In this document: piece after piece, positions 44,171 to 53,026 of the stretch
Layout of the letters: each line of letters begins with the position of its first letter
Numbering within the stretch: position 1 is the first letter of the stretch
Source of the DNA: Alteromonas indica
GTDB lineage: Bacteria; Pseudomonadota; Gammaproteobacteria; Enterobacterales; Alteromonadaceae
Assembly: GCA_003056425.1 (NCBI GenBank)
Contig: PYVY01000011.1
Location: 1-64,000 of the forward strand
Length of the DNA: 64,000 bases
Direction of reading: 5' to 3'
Position numbers and translations under genes: made by a program
The notes under the pieces: generated by a model
Told to the model about the DNA's origin: nothing
The model's input: only the letters and a program-made list of their open reading frames with translations
Databases searched by the model: none

Positions 44171-45089
44171 GTGGGAAATAACCTTTAAAGATATCACTAT
44201 CAATTTTCGTTGCCATTACTTTCTGCGCTGCAGCTTCATTTACAATCATCTTTATAGACGAGCATCTAACGTGGTTTCGGGTCTGCCTATATTTAAAGTT
44301 GGCCAAACTATCATTTTCATTTATCCCCCCACCAAGAAATAGCCTGGACTTACCCGCCGCTTTGAAATACTTAAACGAATTGGCGAGTAATAACCTTGTT
44401 GCATCTTGATAGTTAGGTGAATGAACACCATAAAGGTAATCAACATCATGTTCGTTTACACCGAAAAATCCACCTGCAGAAAACTCACCGTTTATATATT
44501 GTTGCAGATAAAGTATGTCAGTGCATCTAGCCAATTGGCCAAATCTATATCCTTCCATAACATAAAGTTCATTGAAATTTCTGCTATGTGCCAGACTTTT
44601 GTAGTGTTCTGAGAATTCCCGAAGATCAGGCGTAGGTTTAAACTCAGCAGATTCCAACTTCGCCAATTTTTTTAACCTCTGTCTCGCATCAGCTTTCATA
44701 CTCCGTAACATAGCTTCGTAATCTAAAGATAAATCAAAGTAATAATTCGTTCTGAAGCTCTCTGTCGAAAAAAAATCTTTTGATTTATCTGTTAAGTTAT
44801 CACGAGTCTGAATATAGCAAAAAATACAACCAATCTCTGCTAGTACTTTTCTTATTTCTGTAAGTAAACCCGTCATATCGCCAACACTACCTATAGAAGC
44901 CTGAAACGATATTGGACTAATCAGATTAAATGCATTTTTCGAAATATTTATCTTTTGTAAGGCGAAAGAGACATTACAGCTATGAATATTCAAAAAAACA
45001 AAGCTATTGCTGTTAGTGGGAATAGCGCGAAGATAAGCAGGACTAACCTGATAACAGGAAAATAGAGGTTGCTGTGAAGCCGAAATCAT
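44163..45089 (-). CDS. FemAB/GNAT-like acyltransferase
   Basis: A 308-residue protein resembling the GNAT-fold half of FemAB/BioF2-type enzymes. Signs are YYFDLSLDYEAMLRSMKADARQRLKKLAK (about residues 120-148), the EGYRFGQLARCTDILYLQQY segment, and the GGFFGVNEHDVDYLYGVHSPNYQDATRLLLA core (about 215-245), as in enzymes that transfer acyl or aminoacyl groups to sugars. It is the last gene of the long minus-strand glycan transcript and could be the acyltransferase partner of the aminotransferase at 47455-48564, or stand in for the missing PseH. Identification is moderate because this family diverges strongly. Confidence 0.65.
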   Translation of the reverse strand: MISASQQPLFSCYQVSPAYLRAIPTNSNSFVFLNIHSCNVSFALQKINISKNAFNLISPISFQASIGSVGDMTGLLTEIRKVLAEIGCIFCYIQTRDNLTDKSKDFFSTESFRTNYYFDLSLDYEAMLRSMKADARQRLKKLAKLESAEFKPTPDLREFSEHYKSLAHSRNFNELYVMEGYRFGQLARCTDILYLQQYINGEFSAGGFFGVNEHDVDYLYGVHSPNYQDATRLLLANSFKYFKAAGKSRLFLGGGINENDSLANFKYRQTRNHVRCSSIKMIVNEAAAQKVMATKIDSDIFKGYFPPR

Positions 45090-45095
45090 TAACTG

Positions 45096-45887
45096 CTATT
45101 CCTGATTTCTTTTATAAAACCGATGCTCTTCTGGCTTATAAAACTCTTGCAGCGTCTCGGGGACGATTGCGTTGTATCCCAACACTTGCTTAAGTTCATC
45201 AGAAAGCTGATGCGCAAAATCCAGCCCAAAAGCTCGCGGATAATTTAAGGCTTGTTTAATGAAAGGCTTTGTATATAGGGGGGTTATAATATCTACTGAT
45301 TGATCGGTCTTATTCAGACCTGCAGCATGCCAGATATTAGCATCAAAAATGATGATATCGCCTCTGTTAGCACATACCCTCTCCGCGCGCTTGAAAAATT
45401 CATCCTCGCTGGGATTATGCTTCGATGTGTGGCTACCAGACAACATCCACGTAGCACCAGAGTCCACATCACAGTCATCAAGTAAAATGAGTGAATTTAA
45501 CATCAACCTTTGCCCAAAGGTAAAAGTGTAAAATTCCCGGTGAACTTTTTGTGTGTATACATATTCGCTATCAGGCATTTTACTAGAAGCGCCCATAGTA
45601 TAAAGAATATATTTACCCCCAAAATACGTCTCCAAAAGTGATGCTAGAGGATTTTTATCTAGAAGCTCTAAAAAACTAGGGCACATGAGTAAAGTATGGT
45701 GCGTAGCATTTTTAGATTGAGTATTTAGCCCTGCGTTCTTCTGAATATCGATATACTTTTCTTTAACAGAATTGTATTCCTCTTTAACTCTCTTCATTAA
45801 ACTATCGGAATAGCAGTTTTTGATAACAACAAAACCTTTATTGTCGAGCTCATCAATAAACCCATCTATATCTATCTGACTAAACAT
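45096..45887 (-). CDS. Phytanoyl-CoA dioxygenase (PhyH)-like Fe(II)/2-oxoglutarate enzyme
   Basis: A 263-residue PhyH-family oxygenase. The proximal metal motif appears as H116-R-E118 (HxE in place of the more usual HxD), the distal ligand as H187 in FDANIWHAAG, and the family loop as MLSGSHTSKH (148-157). Such enzymes hydroxylate small molecules using 2-oxoglutarate and oxygen; those in sugar loci may modify acyl groups. It lies five bases after wbqC-like and six before the acyltransferase gene, so it probably serves the same modification. The natural substrate is unknown. Confidence 0.8.
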   Translation of the reverse strand: MFSQIDIDGFIDELDNKGFVVIKNCYSDSLMKRVKEEYNSVKEKYIDIQKNAGLNTQSKNATHHTLLMCPSFLELLDKNPLASLLETYFGGKYILYTMGASSKMPDSEYVYTQKVHREFYTFTFGQRLMLNSLILLDDCDVDSGATWMLSGSHTSKHNPSEDEFFKRAERVCANRGDIIIFDANIWHAAGLNKTDQSVDIITPLYTKPFIKQALNYPRAFGLDFAHQLSDELKQVLGYNAIVPETLQEFYKPEEHRFYKRNQE

Positions 45888-45892
45888 ATAAT

Positions 45893-46588
45893 TTATTCCA
45901 AAGTATAAGACGTTAACTGTTCTTTAATATCATTATCGTTATTGAACATAAGATTGTCGATGAAAGAGAGACCAGGCGAAAAAGGGCTGTTAAACTGACT
46001 ATAACTAATCTCTCTCATCATAATAAAACGTAAATTAACGTTGTTAGCTAGAAAATCATCTTTGCGGTATATAGATTTGCCACCGGGAAGATTATGATAG
46101 GTATGAGCTTCTTCCCGTTTGACAATGTCTAAAATACGATTCTGACCAGCTAAGCTGTTGTTATTGTAGTTAGACAAAGAAGATCTTTTAAATTCAGTTT
46201 CTACATCAAAATAATTTAGTATGAAAGTAATGGAATCTTCTGCTAGTGCTCCAATACTTTCATGCTCTTCGCCTAAAATACGTTTAATCAAAGGAATTCT
46301 CTGACTATAGAAAGGAGCTTGGCGATAACAGTTCTCAATCTTATTCAATAGCTTTACTTTTGAATCTTCCACTATAGCTGTATTTTTAATAGTTACATTT
46401 TGACTTACTTTGCAGCAAGGAACAGTAAAATTTACCACCCCATTTTTGCCTAAAATCTTATTACGATTTATCCATCCCTTCTTAATAAAATTCACATCGT
46501 CGTAAAATACAAATTTATCTACAGAGGAAAAAAGCTGATAATAGCCCACATAAGGGAATAAGTAAGGCTGCATAATAGCGAGACGCAT
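45893..46588 (-). CDS. WbqC-family protein
   Basis: A 231-residue protein with the WbqC-family opening LAIMQPYLFPYVGYYQLFSS (residues 3-22) followed by DDVNFIKKGWINRNKIL and the later FILNYFDVETEF and SIYRKDDFLANN segments. WbqC proteins occur in polysaccharide and glycan loci next to sugar aminotransferases; they probably modify amino sugars, but no reaction is firmly established. It is placed between a glycosyltransferase-like gene (3 bases) and phyH-like (5 bases), indicating one transcript. Confidence 0.88.
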   Translation of the reverse strand: MRLAIMQPYLFPYVGYYQLFSSVDKFVFYDDVNFIKKGWINRNKILGKNGVVNFTVPCCKVSQNVTIKNTAIVEDSKVKLLNKIENCYRQAPFYSQRIPLIKRILGEEHESIGALAEDSITFILNYFDVETEFKRSSLSNYNNNSLAGQNRILDIVKREEAHTYHNLPGGKSIYRKDDFLANNVNLRFIMMREISYSQFNSPFSPGLSFIDNLMFNNDNDIKEQLTSYTLE

Positions 46589-46591
46589 GTG

Positions 46592-47452
46592 TTAAAACTT
46601 CAAACTTCTAAAGAAAACATTTTTTTGACGTACCACTTCATCAACTTTAATATTTGAAATGAAATTAAAGTCCTTTTCTTTATTCCAAAGGTTATGGTGA
46701 TGAAACTTCAATGTTTTAGGACAATGAACACCGGTACCATCGAAACCATTATTTTGTACCAACGATAGCTTAGGGTATAGCGTAAGCTTGCCAGTTTTAT
46801 GCTGATAGTACATTACCTTTAAGTCGCCCGCATTAAGTATCCCTTTAGCATCTTTGCAAATCATATCATAAAGATCTCCACCGTTATCAGCTATTGAACT
46901 TGAGCTAAAGGATTCACTAGTGATGTATTTTAAGTCTTCTTCAGTATAATTTAGCTCAGCAAAAGTAAATTTTTCTCTCCATAAACCAACACCCCATGGA
47001 CAATAACGTGCTAATGCAAAAACATCTTTATCGTATACTGACATGGAAGATAAGGGAGGAGAATAGCCACCAATCGATATAATATCAGGATCATCTTTAT
47101 AGAAATCGAGCGCGCTATTCATAAAAGTCAAAAATCCAGGAGCAGTGAGTATATCTTCTTCTATCCAAATTACCTTCCCGTACTCGGATAAAAGCTGATT
47201 TATCCCACCCTGAGAATTCTTTATCCTATTATTTTCCTCTCTATTAACTATGTTTACACTCTTAAATCCTTTTATAGTTCTTAGATACTGTCTAACGGAA
47301 TGTACCTTATCTTCATCACCCTCTCGCGCAGCATCAGAAAATATGAAAAGCTGACTTTCTTTTGCTAACTTGTTTTTCTGCAGTTCAGTTATAGTTTTCT
47401 TTAAATGGTCTAGTCTAATATATGTAGACAAACCAATAGGTGATAGACTCAT
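46592..47452 (-). CDS. Glycosyltransferase, GT-A fold
   Basis: A 286-residue protein resembling GT-A glycosyltransferases that act on glycans. It opens IGLSTYIRLDHLKKTITELQ, has LFIFSDAAREGDEDKV, and carries the acidic metal motif in VIWIEEDILTAPGFLTFMN (about residues 94-112, EED in the DxD position). The SIGGYSPP and YCPWGVGLWREKF segments resemble GNT-I-like enzymes. Sugar donor and acceptor are unknown. It is three bases from wbqC-like and two from the aminotransferase. Confidence 0.75.
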   Translation of the reverse strand: MSLSPIGLSTYIRLDHLKKTITELQKNKLAKESQLFIFSDAAREGDEDKVHSVRQYLRTIKGFKSVNIVNREENNRIKNSQGGINQLLSEYGKVIWIEEDILTAPGFLTFMNSALDFYKDDPDIISIGGYSPPLSSMSVYDKDVFALARYCPWGVGLWREKFTFAELNYTEEDLKYITSESFSSSSIADNGGDLYDMICKDAKGILNAGDLKVMYYQHKTGKLTLYPKLSLVQNNGFDGTGVHCPKTLKFHHHNLWNKEKDFNFISNIKVDEVVRQKNVFFRSLKF

Positions 47453-47454
47453 AC

Positions 47455-48564
47455 TTAGCTACTTCTAATTTTTTCATTACTACGAATTGAAGATAAAGTA
47501 TTTATTATTATATCTATTATAAAACTTTGGTCATTAAGTTCCATTGTAGGGTAAATAGGTATACAGAGTACACGAGACGACAAACTCCTTGATTTAGGGC
47601 ATGTATTTCTGCTTTTTAAAAAGGACAATGTATCTAAACTTGGATAGAAATATCTTCGAGGTATAACCTTTTTTTTTTCGAAAATATTTATTAGCGTATT
47701 TACTTCAAATTCGCTCTTTAACACTATAGGTAAGTAACTATGATTATGTAACACGTTCTTTTTAATGCACTGTAAACCTACAACTCCCTGAAGAGCCTTA
47801 TAATACCGTTTGGCGATAAGTTCTCTACGACCCGTAATAATATCAATATCGTCTAATACTGCTAAACCCATCGCTGCGGACATTTCGTTTAACTTTGCAT
47901 TGATTCCACACAAACTAATTGTATCTTTATTTTCAATGCCAAAATTTATCATGAGTTTTATTTTTTTAGCCATATCATCACTATTTGTAATGATCGCGCC
48001 CCCTTCCATTGTATGGAAAAGTTTAGTCGCGTGAAAACTAAGTACACTAATATCGCCGTAATTTAATACGGATGAGTCATTTTGCTTTACACCAAAGCAA
48101 TGTGCAGCATCATACAGTAGCTTGAGGTTGTACTTATCCGCTAACGCCCGCAGCGCATCATGTTCACATGGATTACCAAAAACGTGAGTAGCTAATATCG
48201 CAGTTGTGTTGTCAGTGATGCATTTTTCTACATTTTTTGGTTCGAGGTTGAAGGTACGGGGATCTATGTCAGCGAAAACGGGCTGTAGGCCCAACCACTG
48301 TATTGCACTACTGGTGGCGATAAAGCTAAAAGGAGAAGTGATAACTTCTCCGGATATTGATAATGCTTTTAGCGCAACCTGCAGCGCTGATGTACCGTTA
48401 TTAACCAGTATAATATGCTTTACATCAAGATGTTGTTTCAGACGAGCAGTAAGGTTGTCCAGCAACGGGCCGCCATTAGTCAACTGTTGCGATACATACA
48501 TTTCATCAATGTACTTATCTAGCTTTTTTCTGTCTGGTAGCCACGGTCTTGTTACCGTAATCAT
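47455..48564 (-). CDS. DegT/DnrJ/EryC1 sugar aminotransferase
   Basis: A 369-residue PLP-dependent sugar aminotransferase. The PLP lysine is K181 in SFHATKLFHTMEGGA, with NNGTSALQVALKAL (phosphate contact) and LLYDAAHCFGV (the Asp that contacts the pyridine nitrogen). It resembles VioA/QdtB-type enzymes, which make dTDP-4-amino or 3-amino-6-deoxy sugars, more than PseC, which is encoded separately at 53454-54593. So a second amino sugar is likely. It starts the 48564-to-44163 gene run after a 261-base gap, so it may have its own promoter. Confidence 0.9.
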   Translation of the reverse strand: MITVTRPWLPDRKKLDKYIDEMYVSQQLTNGGPLLDNLTARLKQHLDVKHIILVNNGTSALQVALKALSISGEVITSPFSFIATSSAIQWLGLQPVFADIDPRTFNLEPKNVEKCITDNTTAILATHVFGNPCEHDALRALADKYNLKLLYDAAHCFGVKQNDSSVLNYGDISVLSFHATKLFHTMEGGAIITNSDDMAKKIKLMINFGIENKDTISLCGINAKLNEMSAAMGLAVLDDIDIITGRRELIAKRYYKALQGVVGLQCIKKNVLHNHSYLPIVLKSEFEVNTLINIFEKKKVIPRRYFYPSLDTLSFLKSRNTCPKSRSLSSRVLCIPIYPTMELNDQSFIIDIIINTLSSIRSNEKIRSS

Positions 48565-48807
48565 AACTGTATACCTTAACTTTTGAGATTCGTACCGCTA
48601 CGTCAAGATGGGAAAAATCCGCGGTTAACCCTGATATCGGCCGAACTTTCCAACGCTATAGTGTAAAATGCAAATAAGAACGTGTACTTAATCTATAGTA
48701 TATAGTTAGTCAAAGCGCTTTAAAGTCGATATTTATATCTGAATCTAGGCAATAGCCGTTAGCGATATCGATACCTCAGAATCCATTGGCGGAACCGTTG
48801 ATATTTT

Positions 48808-48842
48808 TCAAATTCCTTGCCATACTCAAATTCCTTGCCATA
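48808..48842. repeat. 18-bp tandem duplication across the stop of the sulfotransferase-like gene
   Basis: TCAAATTCCTTGCCATAC is followed directly by TCAAATTCCTTGCCATA. The right copy contains the stop codon (48826-48828) of the gene at 48826-49839; the left copy carries the same stop again. The rest of the gap 48565-48807 shows no gene and no convincing promoter. Confidence 0.85.
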
Positions 48843-49839
48843 ATTCACTGATACTCCCTATCTGAACAACGTTCTTATGATTCTTCTCCATAACATTACC
48901 ACACAACTCTATTTGCTCTTGTAGGTAATACTTCAGTTCACTTGTGTTTAGGATTCTATCAAACTCAGTATTTAAAGTGTCAGCTTCACGGTGACGTGAC
49001 TTGGTATTGCGGCTATTGATAATTGCACGTCGATATTTCCAGAAAGTATCATTGTTATCTAGCTCTGCCCAATAATATCTATGCAGTTCTAACATCCCTG
49101 ACATATTCACGCCTATAGACGATTTTTTATTTGCATTCGCAAAATCTTCTGCTTCAACATAGTGTACTCCCTTATTAAGATACCCAGGCCCTAAACCGTT
49201 TTCTGATATACCAAAAATTTGCAGTGTTTTTTTAGTAATTGGTAAATTATTGGAATAAACGAATGTTACTTCATTACCAGCATCAAGCAGATATTGTAAC
49301 TGAGAGAGTGAAATATGGGGAAATAAACTGTCGATGAAATTAAATTTTCTCCACCAATAACTTTCGGTCAAGAAGTCTTTGATGCTTCCTGTATAGCCTT
49401 GATTAACAAGTTCTGTATATATCGATAGCAATGAACACTTTAGGTTTCTAAAGCAAACTACTATCTCCTTCGGCTCTGTAATAAGTGTCTGCAGTCTTTT
49501 TAACTTCACAGAAGTATCTATATCGTTAGTAAGCCACTTTGACCCTATATTCTCACTAGATAAAACCCAATCAATACTAGCTTGGCTGCATTCATTGTAT
49601 TTTTCTTCGATATATATTTTATATTTATTCAGGTTATTATTAAAGTGGTATTCTGAATCAAACCTCATGCCTTGATTAAGAATTTCACTTTCTATACCGG
49701 ATCTATACCATTTCCTGAAATCTGAATCAGGTCTAAATCCAGTATAAGTTATTTCATTATTTCTTTCAGCCTGATAAAAGTAAGATTGAAAAAAAGTAGA
49801 GTATGCTTTGGGATTTCCAATATGCACTTTTATTTTCAT
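48826..49839 (-). CDS. Sulfotransferase-like protein, divergent
   Basis: A 337-residue, AT-rich gene. The start KVHIGNPKAYSTFFQSYFYQ resembles the 5'-phosphosulfate loop of PAPS-dependent sulfotransferases. A later EIVVCFRNLKCSLLSIYTEL (near residue 128) sits where the 3'-phosphate motif (R-x-P-x-x-x-x-x-S) lies, although the proline is missing. Other parts are not recognisable. It is 46 bases from the clearer sulfotransferase gene. A different glycan-modifying role is possible, so the call is tentative. Confidence 0.5.
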   Translation of the reverse strand: MKIKVHIGNPKAYSTFFQSYFYQAERNNEITYTGFRPDSDFRKWYRSGIESEILNQGMRFDSEYHFNNNLNKYKIYIEEKYNECSQASIDWVLSSENIGSKWLTNDIDTSVKLKRLQTLITEPKEIVVCFRNLKCSLLSIYTELVNQGYTGSIKDFLTESYWWRKFNFIDSLFPHISLSQLQYLLDAGNEVTFVYSNNLPITKKTLQIFGISENGLGPGYLNKGVHYVEAEDFANANKKSSIGVNMSGMLELHRYYWAELDNNDTFWKYRRAIINSRNTKSRHREADTLNTEFDRILNTSELKYYLQEQIELCGNVMEKNHKNVVQIGSISELWQGI

Positions 49840-49885
49840 AGTTTACTTGTCCAATATTACTAAAAGTAAAACTAAAATAGTACTA

Positions 49886-50665
49886 TTACGGAAGAGGATG
49901 CTCCACATTATAATTCAATTTTCTACAAACCTCTCTATAGTTAGCGGATTCACATATTGCTTTTTGCATTTCATTACTTCTAGACCGGGGCGGTAGCTGC
50001 TCTATTGAAGTTAATGCATTTCCCCTACCACTATCTCCAGTTACAATCTTTGTATGAAATTCGCTTAAAAATCTTTCATTAAAATCAATATTAAGTATTA
50101 AGCAAATTCTCTGCAATACAGCATGGGGTTCTTTGCAAAAATCTTCGTAACGGATTACGTCTATATTTCTATAAGCGTATAGAAATATAAGTATACGCCC
50201 ACAGTATGCATCAAAATCTAAATTACCATGATTCCAACCATGCCTATTCATTGATATGAATGAATCTATAGGGTTTCTTGTAGTTATAATTGATCTTAAC
50301 TTGTAGTTTTTGCGCAGGATATTTCTGACACTAGTACTTTCGGAAGTTGGAATTTCTTTACTAAGAAAATCAAAGTGAGAGTGATCTCTAAGTACTAACT
50401 CCTTAGATTCTCTTATACATAGCTTTTCTGACAAAGAGATCCTGCTTAAGAAAATTTCATCTAAAATAGTTTTATCATAGCCAAGCATGTTACTAGAGAA
50501 TAGCAAATGTAGAGGGTCTAAAGGATTAAATCTATTTTTACCAATATTATAAGGATGAACTTCACTGGCGAGCGCAATATTATTCATTGCAGCAATACAC
50601 TTAGAAATTAACGTTCCGCCCGAGCAAGATAGATGGTGTATAGTTCTCATCTCTTTACTATTCAT
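49886..50665 (-). CDS. Sulfotransferase
   Basis: A protein of about 259 residues with both PAPS-binding motifs: the 5'-phosphosulfate loop IHHLSCSGGTLISKCIAAM near the N-terminus and the 3'-phosphate motif SIITTRNPIDSFISMNRHGW in the middle (R-N-P-x-x-x-x-x-S pattern). A downstream VIRYEDFCKEPHAVLQRICL segment is typical of the family. It would move sulfate from PAPS to a hydroxyl of a glycan or similar acceptor. ATG 50665 is preferred over an upstream start at 50695 because AGGGA lies ten bases before it. It overlaps nothing but sits 11 bases after the GT2 stop. Confidence 0.75.
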   Translation of the reverse strand: MNSKEMRTIHHLSCSGGTLISKCIAAMNNIALASEVHPYNIGKNRFNPLDPLHLLFSSNMLGYDKTILDEIFLSRISLSEKLCIRESKELVLRDHSHFDFLSKEIPTSESTSVRNILRKNYKLRSIITTRNPIDSFISMNRHGWNHGNLDFDAYCGRILIFLYAYRNIDVIRYEDFCKEPHAVLQRICLILNIDFNERFLSEFHTKIVTGDSGRGNALTSIEQLPPRSRSNEMQKAICESANYREVCRKLNYNVEHPLP

Positions 50666-50676
50666 AGCAAACTTCC

Positions 50677-51732
50677 CTAATGCCTTGCATAACAAATTTC
50701 TTGCCAGCTAAATATATCCACTTTTGGAAAACGTCCTCGGATTTTACTTTTAACCTCTTCACTATGCACACCTTCAATGCAATTGATAATAATATCCGGC
50801 TGACTAATATTATCTTGTTCTAACGATATACAGGGAAGAGATAAACCTTGAACACAATCTTTACTATTACTCACGATAAAATAATCGGACGTTATTCCTT
50901 GATTTTCCAAAAGTTTATGGAAAATTAGTGATAACTCTCTAATACCAAAAATACTGACTTTATATTCTTTAAGCCACGTTAAATCTAAATTTTTCTCTAT
51001 TGTAGCTATCAATATAAACTTCAAATGCAGATTGTTTTCTTCTATCTTTCTTGTACTTTCACTTTCAGCAGTTAATGATGCCTTATTACCCAAAAGATAA
51101 TCCACAATAGCATGTTGATTACTGAGCTTTACCCGATTAGCTGACTTACTACTCAATCCATCCAAGGAAAATTTTGCGATTACCCTGTCACTACTATAGC
51201 CGTTGAAATCTCTAATAACATTTTTCATAAAATAAGTGTCGGCAGCAATATTAAGACATTCGTTAAAATATCCAATTTTTTCAAATATTTCTTTCCTACA
51301 GACAAATCCTTGATGATGTGGCCTGAAACTTTTTTCTTCTGCATTAAATCCTTTAGTTATAAAGGTTTGTAATTCATTGACACAAAGAACCGAACCAGAG
51401 AAAAAGTCAATAGCTGGCTCGAACCTATCTATAATGTATTGTATGGTGTCAGCTTCAAGAATTTCATCATCAGAATTTAGAAAGTAAATTAGTTCACAAG
51501 TAGCTAATGCTACACCTTTATTAAATGCGTGATAAATTCCCCTATCGTGACTACTAACAACGGTACTCACATGTGGAAATTTTTCGACCAGATGCAATGT
51601 ATTATCAGTCGATTTTCCATCAACTATGATATGCTCGATATCCTCTAAGGCATTTTGCATAGCCACGCTTTGCAAACATCGTTCTATAGCTAACTCACTA
51701 TTAAATGTAGCGGTTATTATAGAAATTCTCAT
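50677..51732 (-). CDS. Family 2 glycosyltransferase with C-terminal Rossmann-like tail
   Basis: A 351-residue protein. The N-terminal GT2 domain is clear: ISIITATFNSELAIERCLQS, HIIVDGKSTDNTL and the metal motif in ELIYFLNSDDEILE. The C-terminal ~95 residues (KVSIFGIRELSLIFHKLL..PDIIINCIEG) form a separate Rossmann-like module similar to those in the GT8 protein and the LicD-like protein. Donor and acceptor sugars are unknown. It lies 49 bases after the GT8 gene in an AT-rich block. Confidence 0.85.
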   Translation of the reverse strand: MRISIITATFNSELAIERCLQSVAMQNALEDIEHIIVDGKSTDNTLHLVEKFPHVSTVVSSHDRGIYHAFNKGVALATCELIYFLNSDDEILEADTIQYIIDRFEPAIDFFSGSVLCVNELQTFITKGFNAEEKSFRPHHQGFVCRKEIFEKIGYFNECLNIAADTYFMKNVIRDFNGYSSDRVIAKFSLDGLSSKSANRVKLSNQHAIVDYLLGNKASLTAESESTRKIEENNLHLKFILIATIEKNLDLTWLKEYKVSIFGIRELSLIFHKLLENQGITSDYFIVSNSKDCVQGLSLPCISLEQDNISQPDIIINCIEGVHSEEVKSKIRGRFPKVDIFSWQEICYARH

Positions 51733-51781
51733 TTACATTCCTCATAATAATAAGTACAAAATAGTCCGACATTGCTATCAA

Positions 51782-52885
51782 CTATATGAATGTTAGGCTG
51801 CTTTTTAAATATGATATCTCATCAATTATGCTATCCCGATGTGGAATAGTCGCTATTAACAGGGCATCAAGGAAAATATCAGGTACGCGATTGTGGATAT
51901 TCAATCCTTGATAATCTCCTTGTACTTTTTTATCTATAAGCGCTTCTATTTTAAACTCTGGATGAAACTCATTAATAAAATGTACTATTCTTCGGCCGCG
52001 CATGCCTACCCCCCAGATGCCGATGCTTCCCCCTTCAGGGAATTGTGAAGTTAAACTATCTATCAATTTTTTATCATCAGCGTCCATAACTAACAAATAA
52101 GTGTCGGTTTTATACTCTGTACGGTCTCTATACAACCTGTACTGATTAGTATAAGGATGGTTTGAGGTTTTGTGCCACGGCTTTTCGAAACCGGTGAAAT
52201 GAACAATTGTCGGGCTTATATCACTATTGTTCAGCAAACATTGTGTTTGCACATTCCAGTGATTGGCGAGTAATCGAACCTTTCCATCTAATGCTACATT
52301 TAATGCATGTTGATCGTTGTACGGCCAATCAGGGTTATCTTTCACCAAACCAACCGTTTTTTCCATCAAGTTATCTTCACGCCATTTCTTCAAATTAATG
52401 AGCATCATGCCCGAGTTGAAATAGTAGCTATCCGTTTTTTCTAGTTTTTCCCATATTGCCTGGGGTTTGAGTAAACTATCTTCTACAGCAGCTACCGCTA
52501 CATCATTAATTTTTTCTTCCCACAGCGCAGTAATATCGCCAATAACTATCATATCAGAGTCTAGATACAACGCTTTATCGTAGTCGTGCAGTACTAGAGG
52601 TATTGCTAACCGCCAGAATGCCGCTTCACTCAGACGTTCTTTAAACTGTTTGCTTATGGGCAATGCTGAATAATCAGGAAGGTCAGTAATAATAGTTAGA
52701 TTAAAATGTGCTGAGGACATATGCATCAATTTTGCTCGATTAGCGTCGGATAGCTTTGCTAATATGTGAACATGCACTGGGATGGCATTAGTTTCTTTGA
52801 TGCTTTGCAACAGTGTTGCAGTATGTGCAACGAAATTATCATCAGTGCACACTACTAACTGGATAGTACTTTTATCACTTCCCAC
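51782..52885 (-). CDS. Family 8 glycosyltransferase with C-terminal Rossmann-like tail
   Basis: A 367-residue protein starting at GTG. The GT8 domain covers about residues 1-265: VVCTDDNFVAHTATLLQSI, the D109-S-D111 metal motif in ALYLDSDMIVIGD, YFNSGMMLINLKKW and VHFTGFEKPWH. GT8 enzymes transfer galactose or glucose in lipopolysaccharide and glycan assembly. The last ~85 residues (SIGIWGVGMRGRRIVHFI..IEALIDKK..) form a Rossmann-like module also seen in two neighbours. It heads the AT-rich minus-strand group; the 141 bases before it show no gene. Confidence 0.88.
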   Translation of the reverse strand: MGSDKSTIQLVVCTDDNFVAHTATLLQSIKETNAIPVHVHILAKLSDANRAKLMHMSSAHFNLTIITDLPDYSALPISKQFKERLSEAAFWRLAIPLVLHDYDKALYLDSDMIVIGDITALWEEKINDVAVAAVEDSLLKPQAIWEKLEKTDSYYFNSGMMLINLKKWREDNLMEKTVGLVKDNPDWPYNDQHALNVALDGKVRLLANHWNVQTQCLLNNSDISPTIVHFTGFEKPWHKTSNHPYTNQYRLYRDRTEYKTDTYLLVMDADDKKLIDSLTSQFPEGGSIGIWGVGMRGRRIVHFINEFHPEFKIEALIDKKVQGDYQGLNIHNRVPDIFLDALLIATIPHRDSIIDEISYLKSSLTFI

Positions 52886-53026
52886 GGTTCAATCTCTTGT
52901 TTATTGGGCGGGTAAAAATGAACATTAAGGTAAGCGAGTATTGTTCCTCCTTGAACCTCTTATCGATTATTTGACAGAAGGGGGTCTTACCTAAATACCG
53001 AGCGTTAAGCAGCTTCTCCAAATATC

